Origin: Kiritimatiellota bacterium B12222
GTDB taxonomy: Bacteria > Verrucomicrobiota > Kiritimatiellia > SS1-B-03-39 > UBA6053
NCBI GenBank assembly: GCA_029719485.1
Contig: CP120722.1
Coordinates: 3,968,001-4,032,000, forward strand
DNA length: 64,000 nucleotides
Direction: 5' to 3'
Both the position numbers and the translations under genes were made by a program. This document shows positions 16,884 to 26,742 of this stretch, in pieces. The stretch's first letter is position 1. Each line of letters starts with the position of its first letter. The notes below the pieces were generated by a model that was given only the letters and a program-made list of their open reading frames with translations, did not search any database and was not told the origin of the DNA.

Positions 16884-18293
16884 ATGAGCATACACACCAA
16901 ACATCTTCCCAAGGTCATGCACAATCTTCGCGCCACCAAAGGCTGGCGGGTAAGGGACATGGTCAATTGGCACCGCATCGTCAAACCGTTGCGTGACATG
17001 AAGACAGAAGAAACCCGCCTCGAATTATACCCCCTTATCTTTGACTTATGTACCCGATTTTCGGTAGCCTATAAACCCTACACCTCATCAGAACCCAGCT
17101 ATATTCCTCCCCGTAAACCTTCTCGTCCCGGCCAACCCCGCATCGCCCTTTTTGTCGATGCTCCGGAACATTTAAGCGGTGTCGCGGTCACCATTAGCAA
17201 CTGGGTGAACCAAGCAGAAAAACAGGGTCTGGACTTAACCGTGCACACCGCAGGAAAAGGAAACTTGCCGGGCGCCGCAGAATTCAAACCCATGGGCACC
17301 CTTGAATTACAAAATTATGCCGGCATGAACTTACACATCCCCTGTGTGGTTGAAGTCATGAAATATATGGCCTCAACCGATTTTGATATGGTTCATATCT
17401 CCACCCCCGGCCCCATGGGTATGATCGGATTGATGATCGCCCGCAGTCTCGGGTTGCCTGTCTCAGGCACCTACCACACCGATTTCCCACGCTATTCCGT
17501 AAAATTATCAGGTGACCCCGAAGTCGAAGCCGGCTCTTGGAATTTTATGCGCTGGTTCTACGGACAAATGGATCGCATCGCCTGCCCCTCTCATGCCACC
17601 CTGGAGGATTTGGCCGACCATGGATTTGATCGCGGCAAATTGGCCGTCGTAGGTCGCGGTGTCAAAAGTCACCTCTTTCACCCTCAGTTCCGTAGTGAAA
17701 CCTTGAGAACACAGTGGGGAAGCGAACGACCTCAAAAGTTATTGTATGTGGGACGAATCTCCGAAGAAAAAAATCTCGATTGCCTGGTCTATTGTTTTCA
17801 AAGATTATGCCATGAACGAAAGGATACCCAATTAATTGTGGTGGGAGACGGACCCTATCTCGAAACCATGAAATCCAAATTAAATGGGTTCCCTGTCGTC
17901 TTTACCGGCAAACAAACCGGCAAGGCTCTACATCAAATTTATGCCTCCTGCGACCTCTTTCTCTTTCCCAGCGAGACCGACACCTTCGGCTTAGTCGTCA
18001 TGGAAGCGCAGTCCTCAGGATTGCCCGTCATGGTATCCGCAAAAGGCGGTTGTCGTTTCGCCATGCAGGAAAACGTGACAGGCGAAGTCATCAGCCCCAT
18101 GACCGGTGAAAATTTGCAGACTGCCGTCCAAAAGTTTTTAGATCATCCCCAACGGATGAACCACATGAAAAAACAGGCACGACTCTTCGCTGAAGCACAT
18201 ACCCAAGAAAAAGCCTTCGATACGTTCTGGCAATTTCACTGCTCTCAACTTCCTTCAAACCAAGATTTTACACATGATTCAAATGATCAATGA
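16884..18293 (+). CDS. GT4 family glycosyltransferase
   Basis: 469 aa. Residues ~90-460 are a GT-B fold: N-terminal Rossmann half with FVDAPEHLSGVAVTISNWV, GTYHTDFPRYS as the acceptor-side HTD motif, then the nucleotide-sugar half with LLYVGRISEEKNLDCLV and the EX7E-type element FPSETDTFGLVVMEAQSSGLP. Most similar in pattern to MgtA/GDP-mannose-type mannosyltransferases acting on lipids at the inner face of the membrane. The first ~90 residues are an extension without recognised domain. Start ATG 16884 has AAAAGG upstream. Its end overlaps the next gene by 20 nt, a frequently seen pairing with an LpxH-like phosphoesterase. Confidence 0.9.
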   Translation: MSIHTKHLPKVMHNLRATKGWRVRDMVNWHRIVKPLRDMKTEETRLELYPLIFDLCTRFSVAYKPYTSSEPSYIPPRKPSRPGQPRIALFVDAPEHLSGVAVTISNWVNQAEKQGLDLTVHTAGKGNLPGAAEFKPMGTLELQNYAGMNLHIPCVVEVMKYMASTDFDMVHISTPGPMGMIGLMIARSLGLPVSGTYHTDFPRYSVKLSGDPEVEAGSWNFMRWFYGQMDRIACPSHATLEDLADHGFDRGKLAVVGRGVKSHLFHPQFRSETLRTQWGSERPQKLLYVGRISEEKNLDCLVYCFQRLCHERKDTQLIVVGDGPYLETMKSKLNGFPVVFTGKQTGKALHQIYASCDLFLFPSETDTFGLVVMEAQSSGLPVMVSAKGGCRFAMQENVTGEVISPMTGENLQTAVQKFLDHPQRMNHMKKQARLFAEAHTQEKAFDTFWQFHCSQLPSNQDFTHDSNDQ

Positions 18294-19128
18294 GCCCCCA
18301 CAACGTCACTATCGAACCATTTGGATTTCAGATTTACATTTGGGAGCCAAATCCAGCAGACCCGACTGCCTGCTAGATTTCTTTCGCCACCATCAATCCG
18401 AGCACCTCTATCTCGTGGGAGATATGATCGATGGATGGCGTCTCAAAAAAAGTTGGTTTTGGGATCAACTCCACAATGACGTTGTGCAAAAAATATTGCG
18501 CCAGGCACGTAAGGGAACCCAAGTGGTTTACATCCCCGGGAACCATGATCAATTTGCCCGCGATCATATTGGCTTGAGATTAGGGGAAATTGAAATCAAA
18601 CGCAACTGCGAACATGTGACCGCCGATGGTCGACGCCTCCTCATCATGCATGGGGATGAATTTGATAGCATCGTCACCCATGCCAAATGGTTGGCCGTAC
18701 TGGGCAGCGGTGCCTACGAGGCATCTATCGTTCTCAACCGCATCGTGAATGGCGTCCGAGAAAAATTAGGCATGCCCTATTGGTCCATCTCCAATTACCT
18801 GAAACAGAAAGTAAAAAATGCCATGAAGTTCATTGATAACTATGAACAGGCTGTTGCAGAAGCCGGCCGTCAACGAAAGGTGGATGGCGTGGTCTGCGGC
18901 CACATTCATCGGGCAGACATTAAAACCATCGAGGGCATTGAGTATTACAATACCGGGGATTGGGTAGAAAGCTGCACCGCTCTGGTCGAACATTTTGACG
19001 GACGCATGGAACTCATTGAATGGGTCATTCCGAAGTCAGGTAAACGGGGCCATAGCTCCCGGAAAACACTGAGCATCGACGCGCCATCGGCAGAAAACGC
19101 CAAACAGCGTGTAGACTGCGTTATTTAA
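18274..19128 (+). CDS. LpxH-like (COG2908) calcineurin-type metallophosphoesterase
   Basis: 284 aa with the full metallophosphoesterase motif set: ISDLHLGAKSSRPD, GDMIDGWRLK, PGNHDQFARDH, MHGDEFDSI and CGHIHRADIK. It belongs to the UDP-2,3-diacylglucosamine hydrolase superfamily, but this subgroup, paired with a GT4 gene, need not be the lipid A enzyme; hydrolysis of a nucleotide-activated or lipid-linked phosphoester at the membrane is the reasonable guess. ATG 18274 overlaps the glycosyltransferase by 20 nt. Its 3' end overlaps the convergent GH67-like gene by 8 nt. Confidence 0.85.
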   Translation: MIQMINEPPQRHYRTIWISDLHLGAKSSRPDCLLDFFRHHQSEHLYLVGDMIDGWRLKKSWFWDQLHNDVVQKILRQARKGTQVVYIPGNHDQFARDHIGLRLGEIEIKRNCEHVTADGRRLLIMHGDEFDSIVTHAKWLAVLGSGAYEASIVLNRIVNGVREKLGMPYWSISNYLKQKVKNAMKFIDNYEQAVAEAGRQRKVDGVVCGHIHRADIKTIEGIEYYNTGDWVESCTALVEHFDGRMELIEWVIPKSGKRGHSSRKTLSIDAPSAENAKQRVDCVI

Positions 19129-20845
19129 AAACAGCCTCGATCCCCATCGCTTGCTTATGCATAAAATCGGGAATCACCCCTTTACCCAGTTTCCGCAATA
19201 CCGGAAAAAGAATAGATAAAAACCGAATAGTAAATAAGTGATCGATCACCCGGTATCCCCTCTTTTCCCGAAGCAAGGTTCGCAAAAATAAACGGAGGGA
19301 TTTGGAATCAACCGTAAAGGGCGTCAATTCCATACGAACAGAATACCGCACAGGAAACGCCTCCTTGTAAGCTACGATTAGCTGTTGAAGCACCGCCACC
19401 GTTTCATCATTAAAGGGTAGAAAGTAATACTTACGAGCCTCGGCCAAGATTTCAAAACTGCGATACATCATCTCAAGACCATCCGCAGGCAATTCATTTT
19501 TATGCGCAATGGATCGCATGACCTCTACAATTTTTAAAGCGTCATTCCCCTGCTCTACTTTCTCCTCCCCACTGTCCACCAAACACTTTAACACTTTGCG
19601 AATGGGATGCAGGATCAAAATCCGATCCCAGTACACACTTAAAGTAGAAGGCAAACGCACCCGACGAAAATACAGTTTTCGCAGGGCATAATCATCAATA
19701 TACAGTAATCGTTTCACCGCCAGATCCGATGCATTCATCAACTCAATCAAGGCCTCACCCTGCTCCGGGTTTAAAAAGCGCGCTGCAAAAAGTCGCAACG
19801 CTTCAGGTGCCGAGTCCCCATATTTAAAAATACGAATACAAACCCAAGTATTGATCTCATTCCAAACCGACGAATTTTCCATAAAGGTTAAACGCCCAAA
19901 TCGGGTCCATCCCCCGGTCTGACACCAAACCGACATCCCCACCAACCCTTGAATCCCCTGCAAATACCCTCTAATGTCTTCCACATCATTCCCAATATAC
20001 GATGGAAACTCCCCACAACCCTCATACTCCCGGCGAGCCTGAAGCTCCACAATTTTCTTATGATGACTTCGAGTAAACTGTTTGTTCAAAGGAAGATGCC
20101 TAAAAAAATCAGACTCACCATGTTTAATAGACAAAATGAGGTTCGGACTATCAAAAGGGTCAAAAATACTTTTCAGGGTTTTGCGATTCCAAATCAAGTC
20201 CCCCACGGGATAGGCCCCGACACTCCAAAGGCGAAAAATCAAAAAACGACCTGCATTTTCAAATTCAGGTAAAATTTCTCTCAAAAATTTACGCGCCTGA
20301 GGACAGGTTCTTAACAACAAATGGCTGCGGAAATCTCCGGTAACATCTTTGCCGTCCACTTCCCCAATGCGTAAAATAAGCCCGGATACATCTGGAAAAC
20401 TATCAAAAAAGCTTCGTAATAGCCTTCTAAACCACTTCACTTTGGCCCCGTAACTCCAGCCCATCTTTTTCTCAGAGGCAGGCGTGGTGAATAAAAAATC
20501 AGTGGTGATAAATACTTTAAATCCACGTGCACGTGCACAGGCGATCCACTTTCGATAGTAGCTCACATAGACCTGGATCTTGTCATTGATCTCTGCTTCA
20601 TAATCCTCATGAGGAACCATGTGCGCCATGTCATCTAAGGTGATGCCGGTGTAGCCCATCTCAGCAGCCCGGTCACAAAAAATTTCAAAATCAACGGTAA
20701 TTTGATCCAACCTCTCGCAATCCGCACGCCCATCTTTCTCAAGATGTTCGAAAGGAATTTTCGACCAGTTGATTCGTTTGCCTTCACGGTATCCTTTAAA
20801 AAAAGGACTGATGCCATCGATGAGAAATAGATCCATAATGCCCAC
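19121..20845 (-). CDS. GH67-like (alpha-glucuronidase-related) TIM-barrel protein of unknown substrate
   Basis: 574 aa, no signal peptide. The N-terminal ~350 residues read like a TIM barrel: GYTGITLDDMAHMVPHEDY, GFKVFITTDFLF, GLILRIGEVDG. The stretch LILSIKHGESDFFRHLPLNK followed by HHKKIVELQARREYEGCGEFP parallels the region of GH67 alpha-glucuronidases containing VKNGPIDFQP and the Gln-rich Glu-Tyr strand, from memory. The C-terminal part is helical. A role in uronic-acid or related sugar breakdown inside the cell is an inference. It overlaps the end of the convergent phosphoesterase gene. Both ATG codons near 20845 lack a clear ribosome-binding site. Confidence 0.45.
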   Translation of the reverse strand: MGIMDLFLIDGISPFFKGYREGKRINWSKIPFEHLEKDGRADCERLDQITVDFEIFCDRAAEMGYTGITLDDMAHMVPHEDYEAEINDKIQVYVSYYRKWIACARARGFKVFITTDFLFTTPASEKKMGWSYGAKVKWFRRLLRSFFDSFPDVSGLILRIGEVDGKDVTGDFRSHLLLRTCPQARKFLREILPEFENAGRFLIFRLWSVGAYPVGDLIWNRKTLKSIFDPFDSPNLILSIKHGESDFFRHLPLNKQFTRSHHKKIVELQARREYEGCGEFPSYIGNDVEDIRGYLQGIQGLVGMSVWCQTGGWTRFGRLTFMENSSVWNEINTWVCIRIFKYGDSAPEALRLFAARFLNPEQGEALIELMNASDLAVKRLLYIDDYALRKLYFRRVRLPSTLSVYWDRILILHPIRKVLKCLVDSGEEKVEQGNDALKIVEVMRSIAHKNELPADGLEMMYRSFEILAEARKYYFLPFNDETVAVLQQLIVAYKEAFPVRYSVRMELTPFTVDSKSLRLFLRTLLREKRGYRVIDHLFTIRFLSILFPVLRKLGKGVIPDFMHKQAMGIEAVFK

Positions 20846-20917
20846 AAAGCTTAGTCATAAAAACCCAAACCGCAAACCACGGTGTGTGAGGATTGTGTTC
20901 AACCCACCGTAGCTGGC

Positions 20918-20950
20918 ACGTAGCTGGCGCCCTTTAGGGCCCAGACCCAA
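20918..20950. repeat. 33-bp dispersed repeat, copy 1
   Basis: Begins ACGTAGCTGGCGCCCTTTAG and ends CCAGACCCAA; matches 46730-46762 at 31 of 33 positions. Both copies contain a small CCC/GGG hairpin, sit between genes, and are followed by a C/T-rich stretch (here 20951-21040). This fills most of the 266-bp gap between the GH67-like gene and rpsS. Confidence 0.75.
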
Positions 20951-21042
20951 ACCAACCCACAACCCCAAACCACCCCCCATCCTACCCCATTTCCAAACTC
21001 CGCCTCTCCCCATCTCCTTCCCCTTCCCCAAAACCCTTCACC

Positions 21043-21072
21043 AAAAAAAAGCCCCGCAGCGAACTGCGGGGC
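21043..21072 (-). terminator. Rho-independent terminator after rpsS
   Basis: Perfect 9-bp stem GCCCCGCAG / CTGCGGGGC around a 4-nt loop, followed on the minus strand by a run of eight T. It ends the ribosomal protein transcript 40 nt after the rpsS stop, showing that the S10 cluster really stops at rpsS here. Confidence 0.92.
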
Positions 21073-21111
21073 TTGACCTTTCTTTCCGTATAAACGGAAT
21101 GTAGATGTTGT

Positions 21112-21378
21112 TTATTTGGCTGAGATGCCGTGGGATTTGAACGTACGAGTTTGTGCGAACTCTCCCAATTTGTGTCCAACCATGTTTTCAGTAACGAAAA
21201 CATTGATGAACACTTTGCCATTATGAACAGCAAAGGTGTGTCCCACGAATTCAGGAAGAATCATGGATTTACGCGACCATGTTTTGATCGCCTGTTTACG
21301 GCCGCCTGCATTCATCTTTTCCACTTTCTGGAAAAGCTTTTCTTCAACAAACGGACCTTTTTTAATAGAACGTGACAT
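21112..21378 (-). CDS. rpsS: 30S ribosomal protein S19
   Basis: 88 aa, full length; [16 protein letters not shown] at the N-terminus, and [14 protein letters not shown] and [17 protein letters not shown] further on are diagnostic. Binds 16S rRNA in the 30S head with S13. It follows rplB by 3 nt and is the last gene before a strong terminator; rplV, which normally follows in the S10 operon, is absent downstream. Confidence 0.98.
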   Translation of the reverse strand: MSRSIKKGPFVEEKLFQKVEKMNAGGRKQAIKTWSRKSMILPEFVGHTFAVHNGKVFINVFVTENMVGHKLGEFAQTRTFKSHGISAK

Positions 21379-21381
21379 AAT

Positions 21382-22206
21382 TTATTTCCTCCGTTTGACA
21401 ATGCGACTACTTGTGGTCTTCTTACGGCTACGGGTTTTCTTACCGCGCGTAATCACACCCCAAGGTGTAACGGGATGTCCACCACCGGAAGAACGACCTT
21501 CACCACCACCCATAGGGTGATCGACCGGGTTCATCGCCACACCACGAACGGTAGGACGGATACCCATCCAACGTTTACGGCCAGCTTTTCCGAGGTTACG
21601 AGATCCATGTTCGCTATTGCCTACACGGCCAATGGTGGCATTGCAGGTTAAGTGAATGAGACGAAGTTCGCCAGAAGGTAATTTCACCTGTGCATACTCT
21701 TTGTCTTTCGACATCAAGACCGCACCATTACCCGCAGCACGAACAATTTGTCCGCCACGGCCAGGAGTCAATTCAATGTTGTGAATAACCGTGGACAAAG
21801 GAATTTCTGCCAAAGGCATGCTGTTTCCAACTTTGTGCTCTGAGCCAGGGCCCGCTTGCACTTTGTCGCCTTGAACCAATCCGGCAGGAGCCAGAATATA
21901 GCGTTTTTCACCATCGGCGTAATGAATTAACGCGATGTTACAAGTACGGTTGGGATCATACTCCAAGGTCGCCACTTTACCGGGAACACCGATTTTGTTA
22001 CGTTTGAAGTCAATTTTACGATAGGTACGTTTGTGTCCGCCACCGCGGTGACGTACGGTAATACGTCCAGCGGAGTTACGGCCGGCCTTGGATTTCAAAG
22101 GCGCGGTCAAAGAACGCTCAGGGCGAACTTTGTCGAGACCTGCGAAGTCACTCAGAACAGTGTTCCGGTTACTTGGCGTTGTGGGTTTACGTGATTTTAA
22201 AGCCAT
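21382..22206 (-). CDS. rplB: 50S ribosomal protein L2
   Basis: 274 aa. Contains [19 protein letters not shown] near the N-terminus and the C-terminal [19 protein letters not shown] block with the conserved His of the peptidyl-transferase neighbourhood. The ATG at 22206 ([15 protein letters not shown]), preceded by AAGAGAAATCAC, is the family start; the upstream in-frame codon at 22263 would overlap rplW. Lies 10 nt after rplW. Confidence 0.98.
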   Translation of the reverse strand: MALKSRKPTTPSNRNTVLSDFAGLDKVRPERSLTAPLKSKAGRNSAGRITVRHRGGGHKRTYRKIDFKRNKIGVPGKVATLEYDPNRTCNIALIHYADGEKRYILAPAGLVQGDKVQAGPGSEHKVGNSMPLAEIPLSTVIHNIELTPGRGGQIVRAAGNGAVLMSKDKEYAQVKLPSGELRLIHLTCNATIGRVGNSEHGSRNLGKAGRKRWMGIRPTVRGVAMNPVDHPMGGGEGRSSGGGHPVTPWGVITRGKKTRSRKKTTSSRIVKRRK

Positions 22207-22216
22207 GTGATTTCTC

Positions 22217-22501
22217 TTAGGTAAGGTCGATAGTATTGCCGTCGGCCAGAGTAACAACCGCACGTTTCCATGCAGCGGTCAATCCGTAGTTCGGGCGACG
22301 TTCGCGTTTCTTTTTGCCCTTGCGGTTCATGGTGCGCACGTCAGTAACGGTCACTTTGAACAGGGTCTGTACAGCAGCTTTAATTTCCTGCTTGTTCGCA
22401 TCAGGGTGGCACTTGAACACATACTGGTTCAGGCCTTCCATCATGGCGGTTCCTTTCTCGGTTAAAAGAATGGTGTCAATAATTTGATGTGCTGGCTTCA
22501 T
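22217..22501 (-). CDS. rplW: 50S ribosomal protein L23
   Basis: 94 aa, full length. [16 protein letters not shown] and [19 protein letters not shown] are the family blocks; [21 protein letters not shown] is the rRNA-binding loop. L23 sits at the exit tunnel and docks trigger factor and SRP. ATG overlaps the rplD stop by 4 nt (ATGA), so translation is coupled. Confidence 0.97.
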   Translation of the reverse strand: MKPAHQIIDTILLTEKGTAMMEGLNQYVFKCHPDANKQEIKAAVQTLFKVTVTDVRTMNRKGKKKRERRPNYGLTAAWKRAVVTLADGNTIDLT

Positions 22502-23142
22502 GCCTTACCTCCTTTGGCTTTCTTCAGACGCTCTTCGAGAGAAGACATTGCATCACGAGTGATTACAATGTTTGGATAACGAAGGATCTGATAGGTATGC
22601 AAGTTGTTCACAGTCGTTACTTCAACACGCTGAATGTTGCGAGAAGCTTGAACCAGATCACTTTGCACGTCCAAGGTTACAAACAATGCGGGCGTAGATA
22701 CACCCAACAGGTTCATCAGTGAAGCGAAGGCCTTGGTTTTTGGCGCATCAATAGAGAGTTCCTCTACCACTTGAATCTGTCCACCGGCGATTTTTTCGCT
22801 GACGGCACGACGGAAAGCCAAACGAGCTTCCTGTTTGTTTTGGTTTTTGCTGTAGTCGCGGGGTTTAGGTCCGAAAACCACACCACCACCACGCCATACA
22901 GGCGACTGACGCAGACCGGTACGAGCGCGGCCAGTACCTTTCTGTTTCCAGAGTTTACGGTTACTACCGGCGACTTCGCCTTTGCCCAAAGTGGACGCGG
23001 AGCCTTGACGGCAGTTTGCGCGATGGCGAACCACAGCGTCCTGCAATGCCTGCAGGCCTTTGTCATAAGTCAATAACTCGTCAGCGATGTCATATTCGCC
23101 AGCGGCTTTGCCTTGAAGATTGATAATTGGAAGTTTGCTCAT
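22498..23142 (-). CDS. rplD: 50S ribosomal protein L4
   Basis: 214 aa. The basic tunnel loop GTGRARTGLRQSPVWRGGGV and the following FGPKPRDYS are clear L4 signatures; the N-terminal GEYDIADELLTYDKGLQ is also typical. In gammaproteobacteria L4 autoregulates the S10 operon, but no such leader is evident upstream of rpsJ here. 8 nt after rplC. Confidence 0.97.
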   Translation of the reverse strand: MSKLPIINLQGKAAGEYDIADELLTYDKGLQALQDAVVRHRANCRQGSASTLGKGEVAGSNRKLWKQKGTGRARTGLRQSPVWRGGGVVFGPKPRDYSKNQNKQEARLAFRRAVSEKIAGGQIQVVEELSIDAPKTKAFASLMNLLGVSTPALFVTLDVQSDLVQASRNIQRVEVTTVNNLHTYQILRYPNIVITRDAMSSLEERLKKAKGGKA

Positions 23143-23150
23143 GTCGTTCC

Positions 23151-23783
23151 TTAGCCTTTCTTGATGGCTTTGCGTACGAGAACTACAGCGCCGTTCGGAC
23201 CAGGAATAGATCCCCGTACCAAAATAGCATTGTCTTCTTCGCGCACCTGCACGATTTTTAAATTTTGAGTGGTCACACGTACGTTACCCATATGTCCGGG
23301 CATCTTTCTGTTTTTGAATACGCGACCGGGGAATGTACACATACCGATGGAACCACCGCGACGCAGAACGGATTTACCGCCATGACTTGCGCGACCACCA
23401 CCGAAGTTGTACCGTTTAACTACACCCTGGAAACCACGTCCTTTTGTGGTACCTGTGATGTCTACATATGTAATGTCTTTGAAGGCACCGGCGTTGACTT
23501 CATCGCCAGCTTTCAATTCACTTTCCGCTTCGCAACGGAACTCACGCAATACCCGCTGAGCTTTTACGCCCGCTTTTTCAAAACGAGTACGTGCCGCTTT
23601 AGATAAACGTTGAGGTTTCTGTTCAGTGAATCCGAGTTGTACCGCTTCATAACCATCAATTTCAGTCGTTTTGCGCTGAACAACCGGACAAGGGCCGGCT
23701 TCGATAACGGTTACTGGGATTTGACGTCCAGATTCATCAAAAATTTGAGTCATGCCGATTTTACGGCCAATAATTGCTGTCAT
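23151..23783 (-). CDS. rplC: 50S ribosomal protein L3
   Basis: 210 aa. IIGRKIGMTQIFDESG at the start, GTTKGRGFQGVVKRYNFGGG and the methylatable-Gln-like region RRGGSIGMCTFPGRVFKNRK identify L3, an early 23S rRNA assembly protein close to the peptidyl-transferase centre. 11 nt after rpsJ. Confidence 0.97.
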   Translation of the reverse strand: MTAIIGRKIGMTQIFDESGRQIPVTVIEAGPCPVVQRKTTEIDGYEAVQLGFTEQKPQRLSKAARTRFEKAGVKAQRVLREFRCEAESELKAGDEVNAGAFKDITYVDITGTTKGRGFQGVVKRYNFGGGRASHGGKSVLRRGGSIGMCTFPGRVFKNRKMPGHMGNVRVTTQNLKIVQVREEDNAILVRGSIPGPNGAVVLVRKAIKKG

Positions 23784-23794
23784 GGAACTTTCCC

Positions 23795-24103
23795 TTAAAT
23801 CTTAATGGTGATGTCCACGCCGGCAGGCAGATTCAGCTTTTTCAGCTCATCTACAGTCTTGGCGGTTGGGTCGATGATGTCGAGCATGCGCTTATGTGTG
23901 CGAATCTCGAACTGTTCCATGGATTTTTTATCCACGTGCGGGCCTTTGTTCACGGTGAACCGTTCGATGCGGGTCGGCATCGGAATCGGTCCCGCAACAC
24001 GGGCGCCGGTACGTTTCGCGGTCTCAACAATGTCCCCGGAGGACTGGTCGAGTACACGGGAATCGTAAGCTTTTAGCTTAATACGAATTTTTTGTCCGTT
24101 CAT
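23795..24103 (-). CDS. rpsJ: 30S ribosomal protein S10
   Basis: 102 aa, full length; [18 protein letters not shown] and [20 protein letters not shown] are the family signature. Component of the 30S head, also NusE in antitermination. ATG 24103 is preceded by GAGGAATATT, a strong ribosome-binding site. It heads the S10 group here; immediately upstream lies the remnant of an EF-G gene rather than tuf. Confidence 0.98.
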   Translation of the reverse strand: MNGQKIRIKLKAYDSRVLDQSSGDIVETAKRTGARVAGPIPMPTRIERFTVNKGPHVDKKSMEQFEIRTHKRMLDIIDPTAKTVDELKKLNLPAGVDITIKI

Positions 24104-24111
24104 AATATTCC

Positions 24112-24267
24112 TCAGTTGTATTTAAAGTTCGTCAGAACTTTGTGAAAACCGATCAATGCAACCGGTTTCCTGACTGATTCGCTATACCTTTCGGTGGTCG
24201 CGTATCCGAAGAAGTCAGCCAACGGGACGTCCGCTGTGATCTTCTGGGCTTCTTCGTTTTTTTTTGA
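24112..24267 (-). pseudogene. EF-G C-terminal (domain V) remnant directly upstream of rpsJ
   Basis: A 51-codon open stretch without start codon, bounded upstream by TAA (24268-24270) and ending at TGA 24112-24114. Codons at 24193-24258 translate to NEEAQKITADVPLADFFGY plus ATT, which matches the intact EF-G of this window ([19 protein letters not shown] plus TTT) at 16 of 22 positions. After that the similarity stops. It looks like the degraded 3' end of a second fusA, diverged well beyond a recent duplication. Confidence 0.8.
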
Positions 24268-24639
24268 TTATCTCTCATGCTTGGCTCAGAAAATATAGTT
24301 AACCTACCTTAAAGAGCTTCATGGTTTTTGACCACACACCTTGCCGAATGAACGGAATTTGCGCGGTCAGAGGGGGTGCACTTAGTAAGAAACACCCTCG
24401 TTGGCAAGCGTTTTCATGTTTTGTTTTCACTAAAGCTCTATTGACCTCATCGCTTTTGCCTCGCCTCCGCAACTCGTCACAGGGCACCCCAGCAACAATC
24501 CCCCGTCGGAAAACTCCTCGAGACCAGGGTATAAGCCCTATCACCCGGCCCCCACCCCAAGCCTTCAACAACCCAGAACGCGACCGTTTCCTCAACAAAC
24601 CGGTATGGATGGAAAAAGCCGTAGTAGAGAAACAGCCCT
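24268..24639. other. Non-coding gap between fusA and the EF-G remnant
   Basis: I see no gene. A 99-codon minus-strand ORF (24299-24598) has no recognisable similarity and contains an Arg/Gly-rich composition typical of random reading. No further EF-G segments were recognised. A promoter for the rpsJ operon is expected in this stretch (for example TATATT near 24292-24297 on the minus strand), but I cannot fix one. Confidence 0.4.
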
Positions 24640-26742
24640 TTAGTAAGTATTCATGGCCGCCAATACTTCATCCGGCACCACCGCATAGGTCTGTGGCTCC
24701 ATGGATTGACTGGCCCGCCCTTTACTTAAGGAGCGCAAAGTTGTGGTATAACCAAACAACTCTGCCAAGGGGACATCTGCTTTGATCTTTTGTCCATCTT
24801 CATTGGCTTCCATGTCCCGGATTTTGCCGCGGCGACTGTTTAAATCGGCCATGACATCTCCCATATGCTCTTCCGGGCAAATAATTTCGACGTTCATAAT
24901 CGGCTCAAGCAACTGAGGCGTAGCCGCCTGCAAGGCCTCACGAATGGCCAAGTGAGCTGCGGACCGGAAAGCCAACTCCGTAGAGTCTGTGGGATGTACA
25001 TCCGCAGCCGTGATCTCTACCGCAATATCGGTCATCGGATAATGTTTCAGCATCCCCGTAACCAATGCATCCTTAAGACCATCTTCAATTGCAGTGCGAT
25101 AGGTCTTATCCAAAATGTTTTTAGATACGGAAAATTTAATTTCATTGCCCGTACCCCTCGCTTTAGGAGAAACTTTCAGGGTTAAATCTCCGATTTGACG
25201 TTTGCCCGCAATTTCTCGGTCAAATTCCCCTCTTGCTTCCGCCGAAGCACCGATGCTCTCACGATAAGCCACCATCGGTTTGCCCGCCCGCGCCTGCACC
25301 TTGAATTCACGCAACAATCGATCACGCAAAATCTCCAAATGCAACTCGCCCATGCCGTTCATAATGGTCTGACCACTTTCTTCATCAATCCGATAATTGA
25401 AAGTGGGGTCTTCTTGGGAAAGTTGTTTCAACGCTGAAATCAAGGTATCTTTATCTGCAGAGGACTTAGGCTCTACCGACATCGCAATAACGCATTCAGG
25501 AAACTCAATGGTTTCTAAAATAAGAGGACTTTTCTCATTGCAGAGCGTATCGCCGGTCTGAAGTTCTTTCATCCCCACAATCCCCCCGATCTCACCCGCA
25601 TAAAGCACATCAATCTCTTCACGGGAATTTGCATGTAAACGAACCAGACGCATCACCCGTTCACGTTTTTTGGTGCGGGAATTAAAGACATTGCTACCTT
25701 TATCCAACTGACCGGAATACACCCGAATGAATGCGATCTGACCCATGTAAGGATCCGTTGCAATTTTAAATACCAATCCAGCCAACGGTTCTTTATCAGA
25801 GGCATGCCGCACTTCTGCTTTGCTTTCATCTTTGACCCCAATGCCCACCGCAGGGGGGACATCCAATGGCGAAGGCAAATAATCCACAATCGCGTCCAAC
25901 AGCGGTTGCACCCCTTTGTTTTTAAGTGAAGAACCCACCAAAACACCCACCATTTTCTGCGAGACCGTCAAACGCCGAATCGCAGCCTTCAATTGATCCA
26001 CCGAAAGCGTACTTTCTTCCATAAATTGATCCAGGGCCTCTTCATCGCTCTCCGCAACCGATTCAATTAATTCCGTGCGCGCCTCCTCAGCCGCATCGGC
26101 ATAGTCAGCTGGAATCGCTTCAATCCGCACCTCAGCCCCAAAACTTTCGTCATCAAAGAAATAGGCTTTTTCTTCGACCAAATCGATCAAACCTAAAAAG
26201 TCCTCCCCCGCGCCCATGGGAATCTGTATGGGAAGTGCGGGCAAGCCCAACTTGTCTTTCATCTGTTGAACCGCACGCTCGAAATTCGCCCCCGTCCGGT
26301 CCGATTTATTTACAAAGGCCAATCCGGGCACTTTGTACTTCTTGGCCTGACGCCATACCGTTTCCGATTGCGGTTGCACGCCGGCCACCGCACAAAACAC
26401 CCCCACAACCCCATCAAGTACCCGCAGAGACCGCTCCACTTCCACCGTGAAGTCGACATGTCCCGGGGTATCGATCAAATTGATTTGATAGTCCTTCCAA
26501 AAAGTAGTGGTTGCAGCAGAGGTAATGGTGATCCCCCGCTCGCGCTCCTGATCCATCCAGTCCATGGTGGCGGTACCGTGATGAACTTCCCCCAAGCGGT
26601 GCAATTTACCGCTATAAAAAAGAATACGTTCAGAGGTGGTGGTTTTTCCCGCGTCAATATGTGCCACAATCCCAATATTACGGATCATGTTCAGCGGATG
26701 CTCACGCCCTTCGGCGTTTGGATTGGTGTTTTCGTTAGACAT
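24640..26742 (-). CDS. fusA: Elongation factor G
   Basis: 700 aa, full-length translocation GTPase. G-motifs: [14 protein letters not shown] (G1), [15 protein letters not shown] (G3) and FVNKSDRTG (G4); domain IV and V elements such as [11 protein letters not shown] and [16 protein letters not shown] are present. It is separated from rpsL/rpsG (not seen upstream; the region before it holds a PEP-CTERM gene on the other strand) and from rpsJ by 536 bp. ATG 26742 lacks an obvious ribosome-binding site. It is not followed by tuf. Confidence 0.97.
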   Translation of the reverse strand: MSNENTNPNAEGREHPLNMIRNIGIVAHIDAGKTTTSERILFYSGKLHRLGEVHHGTATMDWMDQERERGITITSAATTTFWKDYQINLIDTPGHVDFTVEVERSLRVLDGVVGVFCAVAGVQPQSETVWRQAKKYKVPGLAFVNKSDRTGANFERAVQQMKDKLGLPALPIQIPMGAGEDFLGLIDLVEEKAYFFDDESFGAEVRIEAIPADYADAAEEARTELIESVAESDEEALDQFMEESTLSVDQLKAAIRRLTVSQKMVGVLVGSSLKNKGVQPLLDAIVDYLPSPLDVPPAVGIGVKDESKAEVRHASDKEPLAGLVFKIATDPYMGQIAFIRVYSGQLDKGSNVFNSRTKKRERVMRLVRLHANSREEIDVLYAGEIGGIVGMKELQTGDTLCNEKSPLILETIEFPECVIAMSVEPKSSADKDTLISALKQLSQEDPTFNYRIDEESGQTIMNGMGELHLEILRDRLLREFKVQARAGKPMVAYRESIGASAEARGEFDREIAGKRQIGDLTLKVSPKARGTGNEIKFSVSKNILDKTYRTAIEDGLKDALVTGMLKHYPMTDIAVEITAADVHPTDSTELAFRSAAHLAIREALQAATPQLLEPIMNVEIICPEEHMGDVMADLNSRRGKIRDMEANEDGQKIKADVPLAELFGYTTTLRSLSKGRASQSMEPQTYAVVPDEVLAAMNTY

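Noticed and set aside
24299-24598. 99-codon minus-strand ORF between fusA and rpsJ
   Set aside because: No similarity to ribosomal or elongation-factor proteins, no ribosome-binding site, unlike neighbours in composition.
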